Positions 42,725-54,332 of a stretch of DNA of 64,000 nucleotides are shown here, piece after piece. Where the stretch lies: contig JAJEKV010000072.1 of the NCBI GenBank assembly GCA_021234155.1, positions 2,044,436-2,108,435 on the forward strand. Direction: 5' to 3'. Within the stretch, counting starts at the first letter, position 1. Every line of letters starts with the position of its first letter. The DNA is from Isoetes taiwanensis (taxonomy: Eukaryota; Streptophyta; Lycopodiopsida; Isoetales; Isoetaceae). The position numbers were made by a program, and so were the translations under genes. The notes beneath the pieces are model-generated. The model saw nothing but the letters and a program-made list of their open reading frames with translations. It searched no databases and was not told the DNA's origin.

Positions 42725-44630
42725 ATGTCAACAGGGTTGAAAGAATGGATTTCAGGGATAGAAGATAAGATTAGCAGATTGGCATTGGAAAGCCAATCAA
42801 TGAATGACAGATGCAATGACTTAACTGACAAAATCAAAGGCCTTGGCAGCAAAAACAAGCACACTTGGAGGGTGACATTGGCGGATATGAAGCATTAATT
42901 GCAACCTTACCCACTATAGCAAGGGTTGGCATTGAGGTCATCATTGACCTACTGAGAAAAAAGAACTTGGCCGAGATTACACACATCATAAAGGATGCAA
43001 GTAACGACCTGTTACTTTCTTTTGAAATTTCTAGGGATGACACATTGGATGAGCTGAAAAAGTTGAAATCTTGTCTTAAAAGAATGTTACTTGCTAGACA
43101 AACTATGAGTCAGTCATTTGATTTGGATCCTCCGCTGCCACAGGGAGCAATAGTTATGAGTAATACGAAGGATAGTATTGAATTGAACAAAGCGTGCCCA
43201 TTTTGTCACAGATCATTGAAAACAGATGGCATGCTTCTACCTACCATTGTTGCGTAATGCATGCATGCGTATCATCTCCCTTGTTGTCTTGTGCATTTCG
43301 TAGTTGAACATTATCACTCTTTTTGCCTCATTTTCTTTTAACTATTTAACCATGTATGTCTCTCGTGTAGTGTATCGGAAGAATGTTTGCGAGATCCATT
43401 GTGAGCACAAGATATCAATGACATGGATATCTCTACTTGGTCTGAACGGACGAAAAAGAGTGCAAATGAACACAATGATAGAGTCTTGTGATGGTTGGTT
43501 GTACATTTATGATAAGTTTGAAATGATCATACCTTATATTGAGGAATGTTTATGCATGTGGAGCAGATAGGAATGGAGGATTTGCAATGGTCGCCTTTAC
43601 TCCAACATCCATGTCCTCTGCCAAGGAAAACAAAGTTTCTTTATGCAAGACGCTTTGAGTGCTGATTTGACTGTTGAAGAAGAACACAAAAAGACGGCGT
43701 TAGTCATTACTGAAAATAATGTCAAAGAAGGTAATGTACTGCTGTATGAGTTGAGGTTATATGCATGTTTAAAATGACATGCAGGTTATGACAGTAGGTG
43801 CAGGTTATGAAATTGTTACTGCAGGTTTTGATTCGAACACCAAGGTTAAAGAAGTTTTAGCTGATATTAAGAGTGAAGCATGTTTTGAAGTTGAGAATGA
43901 CATTTATCTTGAAGAGACAGAAGATTTGGCCACAATGTCACTTCCACCAGGTAGCTTATAGAAAAATGGAAAGGTCAATAAGTGAATTCTTAGTCCTTAC
44001 AATATTTAAAGTGTTTGCAGATAAAGAACATATGCCGGAGAGGCCATATCATGGACAAGAACTAAGTGATACTGCATCATCACCTAGTATGAAAAGCAAA
44101 GTTGATCACAGTCCATGTAAGGAGAAAAGAGGGACTAACCAGGCCTTAAGCAGTCAATTTGAGAAGAAGAATGTTGAGTACCCTGTGAAAAAGAATTGTA
44201 CGTTGAAGGAGCAGAGTATAGGCAGCCCGAAACAAATAAGTCAATCCTTGAGATCAGAGGAATCATATTCACCTGGTAACTTAGAAATTCCATCTCTTAA
44301 CTTCCACTTAGTACGTGTTTTTAACATTTAAATTCTACAGGAAGTACAAGAGAGCAGGTGGCTACTATAAAGAAAAGTAAACGTGGCGGTGACATACATA
44401 GCAGTCCCTCTATGTTGCGAATCAATAAGCGGCTTAAACTGCCTATGAAGCTTTTAATTTTTGAGCTTGAAGGAGTTTTGTGCAAGCTGTTTGAGAAAGG
44501 GGAACTATTGCCCAGCAGCCTTCAAGATGATGCAGAGGCAAAGCATCTCAATCTCTCAAAGATATTGGTTTTGCGTCCAAGAGCATTGGAGTTTTTGGAA
44601 TGGTGCGTGGAGCACTTCAGGGTTTCGTAA
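42725..44630 (+). pseudogene. transposon-borne multi-exon gene with degenerate FCP1/NIF-like end
   Basis: Exons: 42725-43257 (MSTGLKEWISGIEDKIS, frame change near 42880, then EALIATLPTIARVGIEVIID and ACPFCHRSL); 43364-43730 (YRKNVCEIHCEHKISM, an in-frame TAG at 43568, then NGRLYSNIHVLCQGKQ); 43825-43952; 44021-44275; 44341-44627. The last four exons join in exact phase across GT-AG introns of 94, 68 and 65 bp. CPFC and CEIHC suggest a zinc site. The final exon reads MKLLIFELEGVLCKLFEKGE and LVLRPRALEFLEWCVEHF, the start of an FCP1/NIF HAD-phosphatase domain. The DxDxT/V motif is replaced by ELEGV, so catalysis is unlikely, and the domain is cut short. The lesions indicate a decayed gene. Confidence 0.6.
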
Positions 44631-44631
44631 A

Positions 44632-45186
44632 GAGAATGTTCTACATAAATTTATTCTTTACATTCGAATCTAAAACTTATGTGATGTAGATTGTAGAAAC
44701 TTATGTGATGTAAAACAATTTGACCATATGAAACTTATGTAGACCATATTCAAGTGATGATCAATAGTTAAGTGTTCAAGAGAATGTTCGAAATAAATTT
44801 ATTCTTTACATTCGAATCTAAAACTATGGAAGCATCAATAGTTAAAAGAAACAATGTAGACAAGTCATGATTTCAATATAAGGCACATTGTGGCACTTAA
44901 ACTATGGATGCATTTGAAGATGCCTTAAACTAGTGCATTTGGTCATAAGATACTCTAACTAGTGCCAAAAGGCAAATTCCAATAGGCATTTAAAACTATG
45001 GAATCATAAATAGTTCTAATGTGTTCTAATTAACCCTAAACCCATAACACACTTATGAAGTTAAAAGAAACGATGTGACCATATGCAAGTGATGTAGAAA
45101 CTTATGTGACCATATGTAGAAACTTATGTGATGTAAAACAATTTGACCATATGAAACTTATGTAGACCATATTCAAGTGATGATCA
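44632..45186. repeat. interspersed direct repeats
   Basis: GAGAATGTTC followed by ATAAATTTATTCTTTACATT occurs at 44632 and 44781. A 69-base block starting AGAAACTTATGTGATGTAAA occurs at about 44694 and 45118. They lie just 3' of the FCP1/NIF-like gene inside the transposon. Confidence 0.8.
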
Positions 45187-45272
45187 CGGAATTATGGCTA
45201 AAGAAATGGAGCTAGATTTTCACGCTTTATGTAACGATATAGGTAGTGAATAAGTTCACAAAGATATTAACT

Positions 45273-45512
45273 AGCAATGAGATTAGCTATAGTTTCACCT
45301 AAAAATTTTGCAAAAGGATAGCAATGAGATTAGCTATAGTTTCACGGAAATTTGGCAAAGTTCACAGTATTAACTAGCAATGAGATTAGCTATAGTTTCA
45401 CGAAAATTTTGCAAAAGGATAGCAATGAGATTAGCTATAGTTTCACGGAAATTTGGCAAAAGGATAGCAATGAGATTAGCTATAGTTTCACGGAAATTTG
45501 GCAAAAGGAATG
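45273..45512. repeat. 45-bp tandem repeat, five units
   Basis: AGCAATGAGATTAGCTATAG begins units at 45273, 45320, 45376, 45421 and 45466. The last three are exactly 45 bases apart, so they keep a reading frame (SNEISYSFTEIWQKD repeated), though no gene around it is evident. Confidence 0.93.
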
Positions 45513-45639
45513 GCTGCTCATGGATTCCAGGGTGCCAGGGGTCCATGAACAACCAATCCAACCAAGCCAGCCAATCCAGCAAGAGTGGTACATGTATGAA
45601 GTGATGGGTCCTTCCTATGCATGCGAATTCTGCTAGGAG

Positions 45640-46051
45640 CAGAAAAGATGCTTTTTATAAATATATTTGCCTTCTTTATGTATGCAATCCTGATTTGTTC
45701 CAATCTGTTTTGTAATAGTGTTCATGTTTTGTATCAGGAAGTTTTGTCTTAGAGCCCTTCCAAATCAAAACAGTGATAATACAAATACACATCCAATCTG
45801 ATATTTCCAAACCAGAGCAGGGATATTTGTTTTATTCAAGAAAAAAGAACAGTACAATAGAAGTCCAAAATTTGACTTCAAAATTAATCGTTTGTTGATG
45901 ATGCAAAGAAAGAAACATCAAGAACTTAATAACAAAGATACATCATAGCTGCACACAATATAAATCAGACCCTTCGATCTGCTTGTTTCACTTAAAGCTT
46001 CAAGTACGTGAACTCGCAACACTAACTACATTCCAACCTCAGAATCAATAT
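45640..46051. other. 3' flank of the transposase-like gene
   Basis: AT-rich sequence with no ORF of note between the tandem repeat and the stop codon of the minus-strand gene. It probably includes the 3' UTR. Confidence 0.4.
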
Positions 46052-46629
46052 TTAATCCTCTTCGTCTGATAGCACATCAGGAAGATTGTCTAAAATCTTT
46101 TCACTGTCAGCTTCACAAAGTTTGTAAACAACCTGGTTTCCTTTCAGCCTATGTTTTGCTTGTGCCATATCAAGTCTTATTGAGCAAACTTGGGTAGCAT
46201 AAACAATGCCTTTTGGCTCGTTAGAACATAAAGTGTAACCTGTAAGCGATCTTGGGACTTTTTTGTAGTAAGTTCCCTCTAAAACTTCTTCCCCTTTATA
46301 AAACCAATTCCCATAGGCTTCAAAATCTGTCTGAACCACATATTTCTCTTTCGTACACAATAATATCCAAAATAAAGTGTCCTCATCATTGTCCTTTGGA
46401 GCTGCGACAGCGAAGTTATCTCCTTCCCTTACCAAATCAGTCAACACAGCTGCATCTCCAGAAAATAGAGCTCTTTCAGATCTGCGCAACTCGTATTCAT
46501 CAGCTATAGCCTTGCTTGGCTCAACAACTACGAGCTCCCAATCATCTACATATTCCTTGTTCAGACACTTCTCCCATTGTGCATCAAGGCAATATGCACA
46601 AAAACAAGATAAACGCCTTATATGCAATT

Positions 46630-47832
46630 CTCGAGCTGCGACTCGCATGACACAACAACGCCCGGATGGATGGGGCTTTTCTATTCATCCCAGCAGTGTA
46701 ATTACAATGGTAGAGAGTGGGTAGCTGCATATCGCAAGCTACCCAAAAAACAAAAAATACAGGGAATATCCAGTCATAACACCTGGACCCCAAAATACAA
46801 AAATATATCATAGATGTTTGGCTAGTGTACCTGCCTAGGGCTTATCGCCGGGATTAAAAAACCCCGCCCTTTCGGGTTTTCGAGGAAAAACCCTAGCGAT
46901 AAGCCCTAGGCAATTTTTTAGACAACGCCGGCTGCTAAACTTCCCAAAAACCCACGCTCAAAAAAGAAACCAACGTCGTTACAACGCCCAATACATCATA
47001 AGACCACAAAACACAATAGAGAAGAACAAAAACCTCAAAAAAGCGAGGGTTGATTAAAGCGCCGCCACGCGAACAACATATATAAAAAAAATACTTAAGG
47101 GAGGGAGGGAGGAGAGCATAGAACATAACCTTGAAACATCACTGGCTTAAGAGAAAGCGCCGATGAGAAGTCAAGGCGATCCCCTAAAATAGCGATCCCC
47201 TAACCGGATGAGAGGTCAAATGCATGCAATGCATGCAAAAACGATGCAACTCTTGCATGCTCGTCTGGCTCGAGAATCGCGATCCGTCGGATCGATCTGC
47301 ATTGTCGAAATCGCGACCGCATGACACAACAACGCCCGAAAAGAAGAGAACTTCCTTTCGATCCGAGATGAAGGCTCAAGAATTGCCCCATAGTGGAGGA
47401 ATGCCGAGGTAGAAGCATAAACGAGAAGGATAGGAAGAGATAATGAAAACATAGGAAACGCCAGAAGGGATGCTTGGGAAAGGTCAACGCAGCCAAGGTA
47501 GAAGAGAACCGAGAACGATAAGAAACGCCCCTTAGGGATACGCCAGAAAGGTCAGGTCGAAGAGAAACAAGAATGATAGGAAATGCCACGAAAGGTCAAC
47601 CCATGCAAGAGGAAGCCCCTCCTCTGCATGAGAGCATAGAACATAACCTGAAACACTGCTGGGCGAAGAGAAAGCGCCGATGAGAAGCTGAAGGCGAATG
47701 CAGGAAGAAATAGCGATCCCCTAACCGGATGAGAGGCCCGAAATGCATGCAATGCATGCAGGCAACGCATGCAACTCTTGCATGCTCGTCTGGCTCGAGA
47801 ATCGCGATCCGTCGGATCGATCTGCATTGCGT
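46630..47832 (-). mobile_element. nested structured retroelement in the transposase-like gene
   Basis: The insert separates codons for PTQ and LHIRR. It contains two copies of the same 5' region: 47112-47311 and 47631-47835 share GAGAGCATAGAACATAACC, GATCCCCTAACCGGATGAG and GATCCGTCGGATCGATCTGC. One copy (about 46669-47302) appears inserted into the other, flanked by a direct repeat containing GCATGACACAACAACGCCCG (46647 and 47319). The inner copy carries the hairpin at 46832-46912 near its 3' end. No protein is encoded. Confidence 0.65.
46832..46912 (-). ncRNA. 17-bp-stem hairpin with conserved core (copy B)
   Basis: TGCCTAGGGCTTATCGC (46832-46848) pairs perfectly with 46896-46912. The 47-base core between them starts CGGGATTAAAA, continues AACCCCGCCCTTTCGGGTTT (itself able to form a CCC/GGG hairpin) and ends GAGGAAAAACCCTA. 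The same core, with an unrelated stem, is at 62199-62277; a diverged one is at 21378-21440. Confidence 0.85.
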
Positions 47833-49130
47833 AGGAGATGCTAAGTTAAATGCATGCACAGAATGAATGTTCCTCGTGTCCTCCAAAGTCTCAGCACCCC
47901 ATGCATTCTTTCTATCCACATTTTTCACTTCCCAAAACGACCTTCTTACTGGTTTCTTGTTCACACTTGAAGATGGAGCAACAACAGTGAAATTCTCCCT
48001 GGCTATATTCACAATATCAGCAGCACATTCTACTTTTACAGACTGTGATCTCTTCATCATCTCCCTTAGCCACCGTTTCAACTCTGCAGCCTTCCCATCA
48101 TGCTCCCCTTTGCCGTGATTGGAGCCGAAAAAATTCCACATCATTTCAATGAGTGTCTCATGAGAATACCTTCCTACAAAATAGAATGGCCGGGCAGCTT
48201 TGAATTGGGATGCAGCTCCATCTGAAAATACCCAATGCTTTTTTGGATGTATGCCCTGTTCTTTCATGAATTCGTGATGCATCATAAATGCATGCTGGAC
48301 GAACAGTGTGTCATGTTTTGTATCATCAGATATATAGTAATGGGTGTCCTTGATGACATCACCTGATGAAGGCTCCAAATAGTATGTGATTTGTACAAGA
48401 ATGGTGACCTGTTTGCTTGTCCAGTACGCAGATTGAACTTGATCCTGCAACTGAATTGTGAAGTTCTCTGCAAAGTCTACTACAGATACAATAACCCCAA
48501 AAGGGAGGTTGTCTAACATATCCCTAAACTGCATCGCTTGCCATTTGTGCCTAAAGCTGTGCACTGGAAACTTTGCCAATCTGTCAATCAATGTGTGCAT
48601 AAGATCTTTTGGTTTTGTTTTCCTCCACAGACGCTGGAGTACTTTCTTGGGTTTCCCCCACTTATCCTTACCTCCTTCCTCATAATCCCAGTACTCCCAA
48701 CTCACAAATCCTTCTTCGGACAACTCTAGAGGACACACAGGTAGCCGAGACACACCACACTGCTCACAATCTCCATAAATGCAATCTTTCTTGTGGAATT
48801 CTTGATTTTCTTCTTTAGGACACAATATGGATTGCCAGAGCTGAGTGGTTGACTTATACTTCTTAGTCTTGGCAGCACATAGTTGGCCTGTAGATTGGCA
48901 TACCTCACATGCACAAAATAACAACATTCTACATGCATATTTCTAAGTGAATTTAAGCCATCCAAGAGCATCTGCGTCTGAGTCTCACATGATGAATGCA
49001 ACAACATGAATTGAACTGTTTCAATTTCATTACATACCATGGTTTTAGCTTTTCAAATGCTCTTTGGCCAATTGTAATTTCGTGGTCTTTTCAACATTTG
49101 CTCTTTTGAATTTAATGAACATCTCTCGAC

Positions 49131-49650
49131 CGCAAAACATAATCAAGAAATATGTGAGTAACATGTCAAATAACAAGTACACATGAACATGTAACTCTAC
49201 TCTAACAATTTCAACTATAAACCGCCATCAGAACTCACTATGACAAATGAAACACAAACTACAAACATACAACCCGCAACTAATGGTCATAACCGCAACA
49301 CCAATCACTCGAATCGCAACAAACATAATCACAAACCGCAACCACCGACATAACTCAACACTTGCTGAAACACTAAACACGTAGTCTAACTATTTAACAT
49401 GCTCTCTCGCAACACAAAACTGAAACTATGTAATGGAGCTCAAACACTAATCGCAACATCAATCTGGACTAACAACCTAAGTTGAATCTCAGCCACCAAC
49501 TGCAGCAGCTCGAAATGTTTAAGTTGCATATTAAGAACTGTACTTCAAACCTTAGCTGCAACACCAACTACATCTACATAAGCTGCAACAACAACTACAT
49601 CTACAAATGATGCACATATCACCAAAAAATCAACAAAAGATAATTTGCAC
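49131..49650 (-). other. intron of the transposase-like gene
   Basis: Between the donor at 49650 and the resumption of coding near 49130 the sequence is AT-rich, contains many ACAACC/CGCAAC words and has no protein-like frame. It is the best candidate for a single intron of about 520 bases; the exact acceptor could not be fixed. Confidence 0.5.
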
Positions 49651-50582
49651 CTGAGTATCCTCCAGATAATGTGTAGCATGTTCCTCCTTCACATTTCTTT
49701 CCAGTCTTCTGAACTTCACATCCTTTGCATTAGGGGAAACTCTTGTATTTGTGTCCCAAAACTTTGAACCAGTTCAATGACATATTTGTCAATTGAATCA
49801 AACCTCCGTGACCTTCTAAAATATACCCATCCCTCCTTATTAAACTCCACTTCTTTACGTTTTTCCTTGGCTGCTGCAATACATCTAGGATGGACTCCCA
49901 AAACTTTTCCCAAACTTCTCTTGCTAATAGCTTGATTTAAAGTCTCCTTCCCAATAGACATGGCAAGTACACTTCTTCTTGCAGCCATACAATCTAAACT
50001 ACTAGATCCTTTTATAGTCTGAATAGATTCTCGAATGTTCTCAATCACATGGCTTTTGACTTCTGAATCCTTCAAGTGATCAACAGTGACATCCTTCATT
50101 TCTTTGTGCTTCAAGAAATCATTTAGCACTTCCCTTTTATCTTCCAAATCCATTTGACAAACTTGCCTTTTGAATGAGAACACTAGATTAGACACAATCT
50201 TTTGTTTACTCACTTGATTGGCATAAGCTTTGGACTCCAGCATCAAAGCATTCTTCTCTTCTTTTTTTCTCTTTCTTTGTTTCCTCTTCTTTAGAGTCTC
50301 CTGCTCTCTTGTCCTCTTCCTCTTTCCCATAAAGTTTCTTTGCTCCACTTCTTCCATCTTGATTGCTCGCAAACGCCACCTTCGCACCTATAATAGTCCC
50401 TGCTTACAAAATTAACGAGACGTAAGAAAGTATCATATAGAAAAGGAATTACATAGCGTAATACTTTAAGTCTTCAATATGCCAAAAAAAAAAAAATCAG
50501 AATTCACCACATTAAACCGGATATATTTTTCAAGCATGGCTCTTGAATGCATGCCGGATATATTTTTCTGGATGATTACAAG

Positions 50583-50995
50583 AAGGAAACCAAATCTACA
50601 TGCAAATCAAACACAAAACAAAGAGAGCACTACAATCAATTTTAATTGCTAGAATGAGAATAATCTGTGATTAAAAGCAAACTTTGAATGGCAACATACC
50701 CAAATTTTAGTCTTCAAACGAAATTTCAAGAGGCCTTACATTCTTGAAATTCGAATTTGATCTTCTGCAAATAATAAGAGACCCGAAAAAATTTAAGGAA
50801 ACCAAAGGTACATGCAAATAAAAAACAAAGCAAAGTCATGTCTATTGAAATCAAATTACAATGAAAGAAATCTTGGATTCAAAGCAAAGCAACAGACCCG
50901 AAATTTTGTCTTCGAAAGAAAGTATGCAAAAAGGCTCTACATTCTTGTAAGGCCGAATTTGATCTTCTGTCAGACCCAAATCTTAGGAGAAAGTC
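50583..50995. repeat. subterminal tandem repeat of the transposon, about 214 bp, two units
   Basis: AAGGAAACCAAA(TC/GG)TACATGC starts at about 50583 and 50797, and CTTACATTCTTG / GAATTTGATCTTCTG recur in each unit with local changes. They lie between the transposase-like gene and the right TIR. Confidence 0.75.
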
Positions 50996-51201
50996 CATAC
51001 ATTCTTCTTCATCAGTGATCAGTGATGGTGCACCGAAAATTCTCCCCCAAATTTTGAATTCTCTCGGGCGGGCGGTGGTGGTTGAAGCAAGAAACGAAAA
51101 TAGGTAAGTGGCTAACTACCTTTCGAACTAATTTTCGAACTAATTAGGGGGGGACAGGGGGACAACTAAAATAAGACACTATACCATGCTTTAACCCAAG
51201 T

Positions 51202-54200
51202 GGAGATTGGAGTAGAGCTTTGGTTATTCTCATCTACCTAGGCCATTGTCACATCCTCCAAAACATGCCCTAATGCCCATTGAGAATGCTGAAAGTTTTG
51301 TGAGTGATGCTATCAAGTGCTTCAAAAATGCAAGTTGCTGAAGGGAGCTCAAGTTACTAGGAACTACCACCTCAGGATTCAATACACCAGTCCAAAATCC
51401 TGAATTGGATTCCTAGTGCAATACTTGGGAGATGCCTGACATGTAGGTGCAAACCAAGGAATACAGCATTTGAAGTCATTTCAGTCTGTAAACATTTTTG
51501 GTGGAGTCTGATGCATGTTATCCTTTGTATTATCTATCACAAAAATTGGTATTTTGGTTAACATGAATCAAATCAATCAGCAGAAAATACATGACAATTA
51601 CGTATTCTGGAAAATGTATTGTGTCACAAAAGCTGCAAATAAGAATTACCTTCCATTGCATCTTGACATGGCTGGTTCACTAAACTAGGTATTATTAAAG
51701 AAGACTCTATAAAGCTCAATATAAGTTTTTGAAGTATTTTGCACATTCTTTAAAGTGGAGATCATATATGATCCGGTTATGAATGTCGATCCATCAGTTT
51801 GTTTCACTACATCAAATCTTGGAGGTACTTTCGCTTTTGGTTTCAAATGGGGCATGATGTTTCCAAGGTCTGCGGAAACATCAGCTAGACGTACAAGAAT
51901 CCTCAAATCAGCAAACCACTAAAGGGACCTTATATATCTCCTTGTGGATCAGTATTGAGTAGTAAAGGAGTTTTCAGATTTTATGGAGAATTAGGACTCA
52001 AGAACATATTTAAAGGAGTTTTCAGATTTTATAGAGTTAAAACATGTAATAGATAAAGACACTATTCAACTCATACTCAAAGGATTGAATCTAACAAAAT
52101 AAGAATCTAGAGCACACCTAGATAGGGTACCTGAGGAGACAGAGAATGCGAGTTTGGGATGCAAGTTGTTCTATGTGTGAATACAAAGTAAACAAATGAT
52201 ACATGCTTCACAACTCAATTACTAAAATAAAAGATAATTAATGGAAGAAAGAGAGTTCATTCATCCATCCAATGGAATGTGCATGGATGGCATGATGCAA
52301 CTATACAAGGCATCATCACACGACAACATCGCACAAGTGCCCCAACAACAATGATACCCCCACAAAAAATGACATCGATTATCAAAACCATCAAGCCTTT
52401 GAAACACCTTATAAAGCGGAGCGCCTTATATCTACTCTTGGACGTGGTTAGCTTGGCCACAAATTAGTGTTTAGCTTGGCCATGCCCCGATGCCTTCACT
52501 GCCCATGCATGTGATACCCCATCTAGGGTTCTGCCATTTCCATGCATGGATTAGAAGGCCCCATTGGTGTATGGGACATAAGATTTGCGATAACCGATCG
52601 TACCTTTGTTGATAATTCCTTGCCACAGTCTAGATTCACCCGCCTTGGATGTACTCCAATTGTTGTCCTTTCCCGTCTTAGATGTATAATTGTTGTCCTT
52701 TCATACAAATTCCTTTTCCGCAATCTTCCTTCCTGGAACAAATTATTCCTTATAAGAATCTTCCTCGTTTCCTTCTCCAAGAAGAACCAAGAACAATAGT
52801 TGAGCGCTCCATTGAATAGATAAAATAGATATTTAGAAGGCCATTGGACTTGTGTAGCATTTGCAAGCTCCCTCGAAGAGATGCTACTAGCATACAATAC
52901 TGAAAATAGTATAGCCATTATGCAAGCTTAGCATGTTTCTTTATTTATCTATATACTGCTTTTGGTTGGCTTCTTGGCCATGTGTGTGAACATCGATATC
53001 TTCAGCTTTGATTTGTGCTTTGTAGGCTCCTTTTGATCCACATCACGGTATCTCAAATTATGAATGCATCTCGAGATTGGATAGTCCCAAACGGCCTTAT
53101 CCTTACGTCGGCCCTTTTTTGTTTATATGGAATCTTGTTTATCGTGTTCTAATGCGCATTAACAAGTTGCAAGATATATTTTATATTTTATCCTAATATT
53201 ATTATAGTTTTTAGGATGAGGGGGGTTTCTCATGCCCCCTCATCCACAACCCATATACATGCATACCCCATGGAGTCCCTTGAATCCCTGCCGTCTGCTT
53301 AACAGCCAATGGTCCAGATGATGACATGTCATGGGGGATTTATGTATGTATCATCTGTTGCAGGTGTATGGGGACATAGGCCATAGTTGTGAACCGTTGG
53401 ATGAAAATATTGAAGCAAATCTTGGCGGTTGGTTGTGAGCAGGGGATGTATGGAGTGTTTGAGCAGGGGATGCAAAGAGGGGTTTCGACATTGCCCGTTG
53501 AAATTGGATGTGAATTTGGGGCTTTTCATCTCGATCGTTGAAGATGAAGTTCGAGGTTAGGGGAACAAGGAACGAGGGGTGAAAGTTTCGTGGTATTTGC
53601 TGTGCATTACCTTCTTCTGTTGTCGTGAAGGTAGTGAAACCCATTCTCTTTGATTATTCTAGTGTTCTCTGTGATTTGAAATGGGGAATGGTCATTCTGT
53701 GGTTCAGCCCAGATCGGAACTTCAACCGATAGAAGCGTTGTTTCTACCTCCATAACCTTGATTTCTAGTGCAAGGAACATGCAGAGATTAGATTCTAATG
53801 TTTTTTGGCCCAAGTTTAGCTCTATAGCCAACAATTTTCAAGTTTGTTTTGCCAACAAATGCTTTGTCTCGCCTCTTGCAGCTCGACGATGGACTGCTAG
53901 GCATTCACATCGTTTTAAAACTCATGGTTTAACCCATATGGTCTGGATTTTTTAGTCTGTCAGAAGGAAAGTCAGGGGTTGCTTTCTTTTCTATGATCTA
54001 CAATAGCGTGGTTTATGTTAGGCAAACTAGAAACAACTTCAGAGGTAATGACTTAAGAGTTTTTGCAAGAATCTAATGCTTTGGCTAAATTTCATCCTTC
54101 AAACATGGTTGCGGATCTACTACATAGTGTTTATCAATAGCATTTTGCAGTTTCTTAGCATGCTCAAAGATTGTGTACAGAAATCAATGGTCTGCAAGTC

Positions 54201-54320
54201 CAGCTCCTTCTTTGTAGTCATGGTAGGCTGCATGGATTTTGTTTGGTCTAAATATGTTCTATTTAACCGTGTATTCCAGTATTTCTGGTTTTTTTCCTAT
54301 TAAATCCAAGTCTCCAGTAT
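51202..54320. other. flanking sequence right of the transposon
   Basis: No firm gene. A minus ORF at 51685-51906 (IMPHLKPKAKVPPRFDVVKQ, STLKNVQNTSKTYIELYRVF) looks exon-like but is unrecognised. AAAGGAGTTTTCAGATTTTA occurs twice (about 51964 and 52013). I see no tRNA or LTR here. Confidence 0.35.
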
Positions 54321-54332
54321 TCTGTGCAGACT

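Larger units (their letters stand above)
46052..50387 (-). pseudogene. transposase-like gene, interrupted by a nested retroelement
   Basis: Exon 1 (49651-50387) encodes a basic N-terminus (KRKRTREQETLKKRKQRKRK), RRSLGKVLGVHPRCIAAAKE and, after a frame change near 49770, VSPNAKDVKFRR and HATHYLEDTQ, ending at a CAG|GTGCAA donor. Exon 2 (from about 49130) passes through a CCCIHH site and several frame changes into a clean 47833-48927 stretch. That stretch has a Cys-rich block (FHKKDCIYGDCEQCGVS), VVSVVDFAENF-type acidic motif, WVFSDGAASQFK and WNFFGSNHGKGEHDG. Reading stops in LASPTQ at 47833 and resumes with LHIRRLSCFCAYCLDAQWEK at 46629, joined in frame if the insert is removed. Acidic residues in the three motifs suggest a DDE/D-type nuclease; similar SHGKG proteins are widespread in animal genomes. 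Function is inferred. Confidence 0.7.
40658..51197. mobile_element. 10.5-kb DNA transposon with TIRs and 4-bp target duplication
   Basis: The left end GGGTTAAAGCATGGTATAGT plus G (21 bases, 40658-40678) is the exact reverse complement of 51177-51197. AAGT lies just outside on both sides (40654-40657 and 51198-51201), a likely target duplication. Alternatively the inner TTAA next to GGG could be the duplicated site. Inside are a transposase-like gene on minus (46052-50387), a multi-exon gene on plus (42725-44630), a small exon (41731-41877) and subterminal tandem repeats (50583-50995). The superfamily is not certain; a 4-bp duplication would fit Sola-type elements, a TTAA site Kolobok/piggyBac-like ones. 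Confidence 0.75.

Noticed and set aside
45370-45582. Repetitive minus-strand protein (ETIANLIAILL repeats)
   Set aside because: It is only the antisense of a 45-bp tandem repeat, with no flanking gene.
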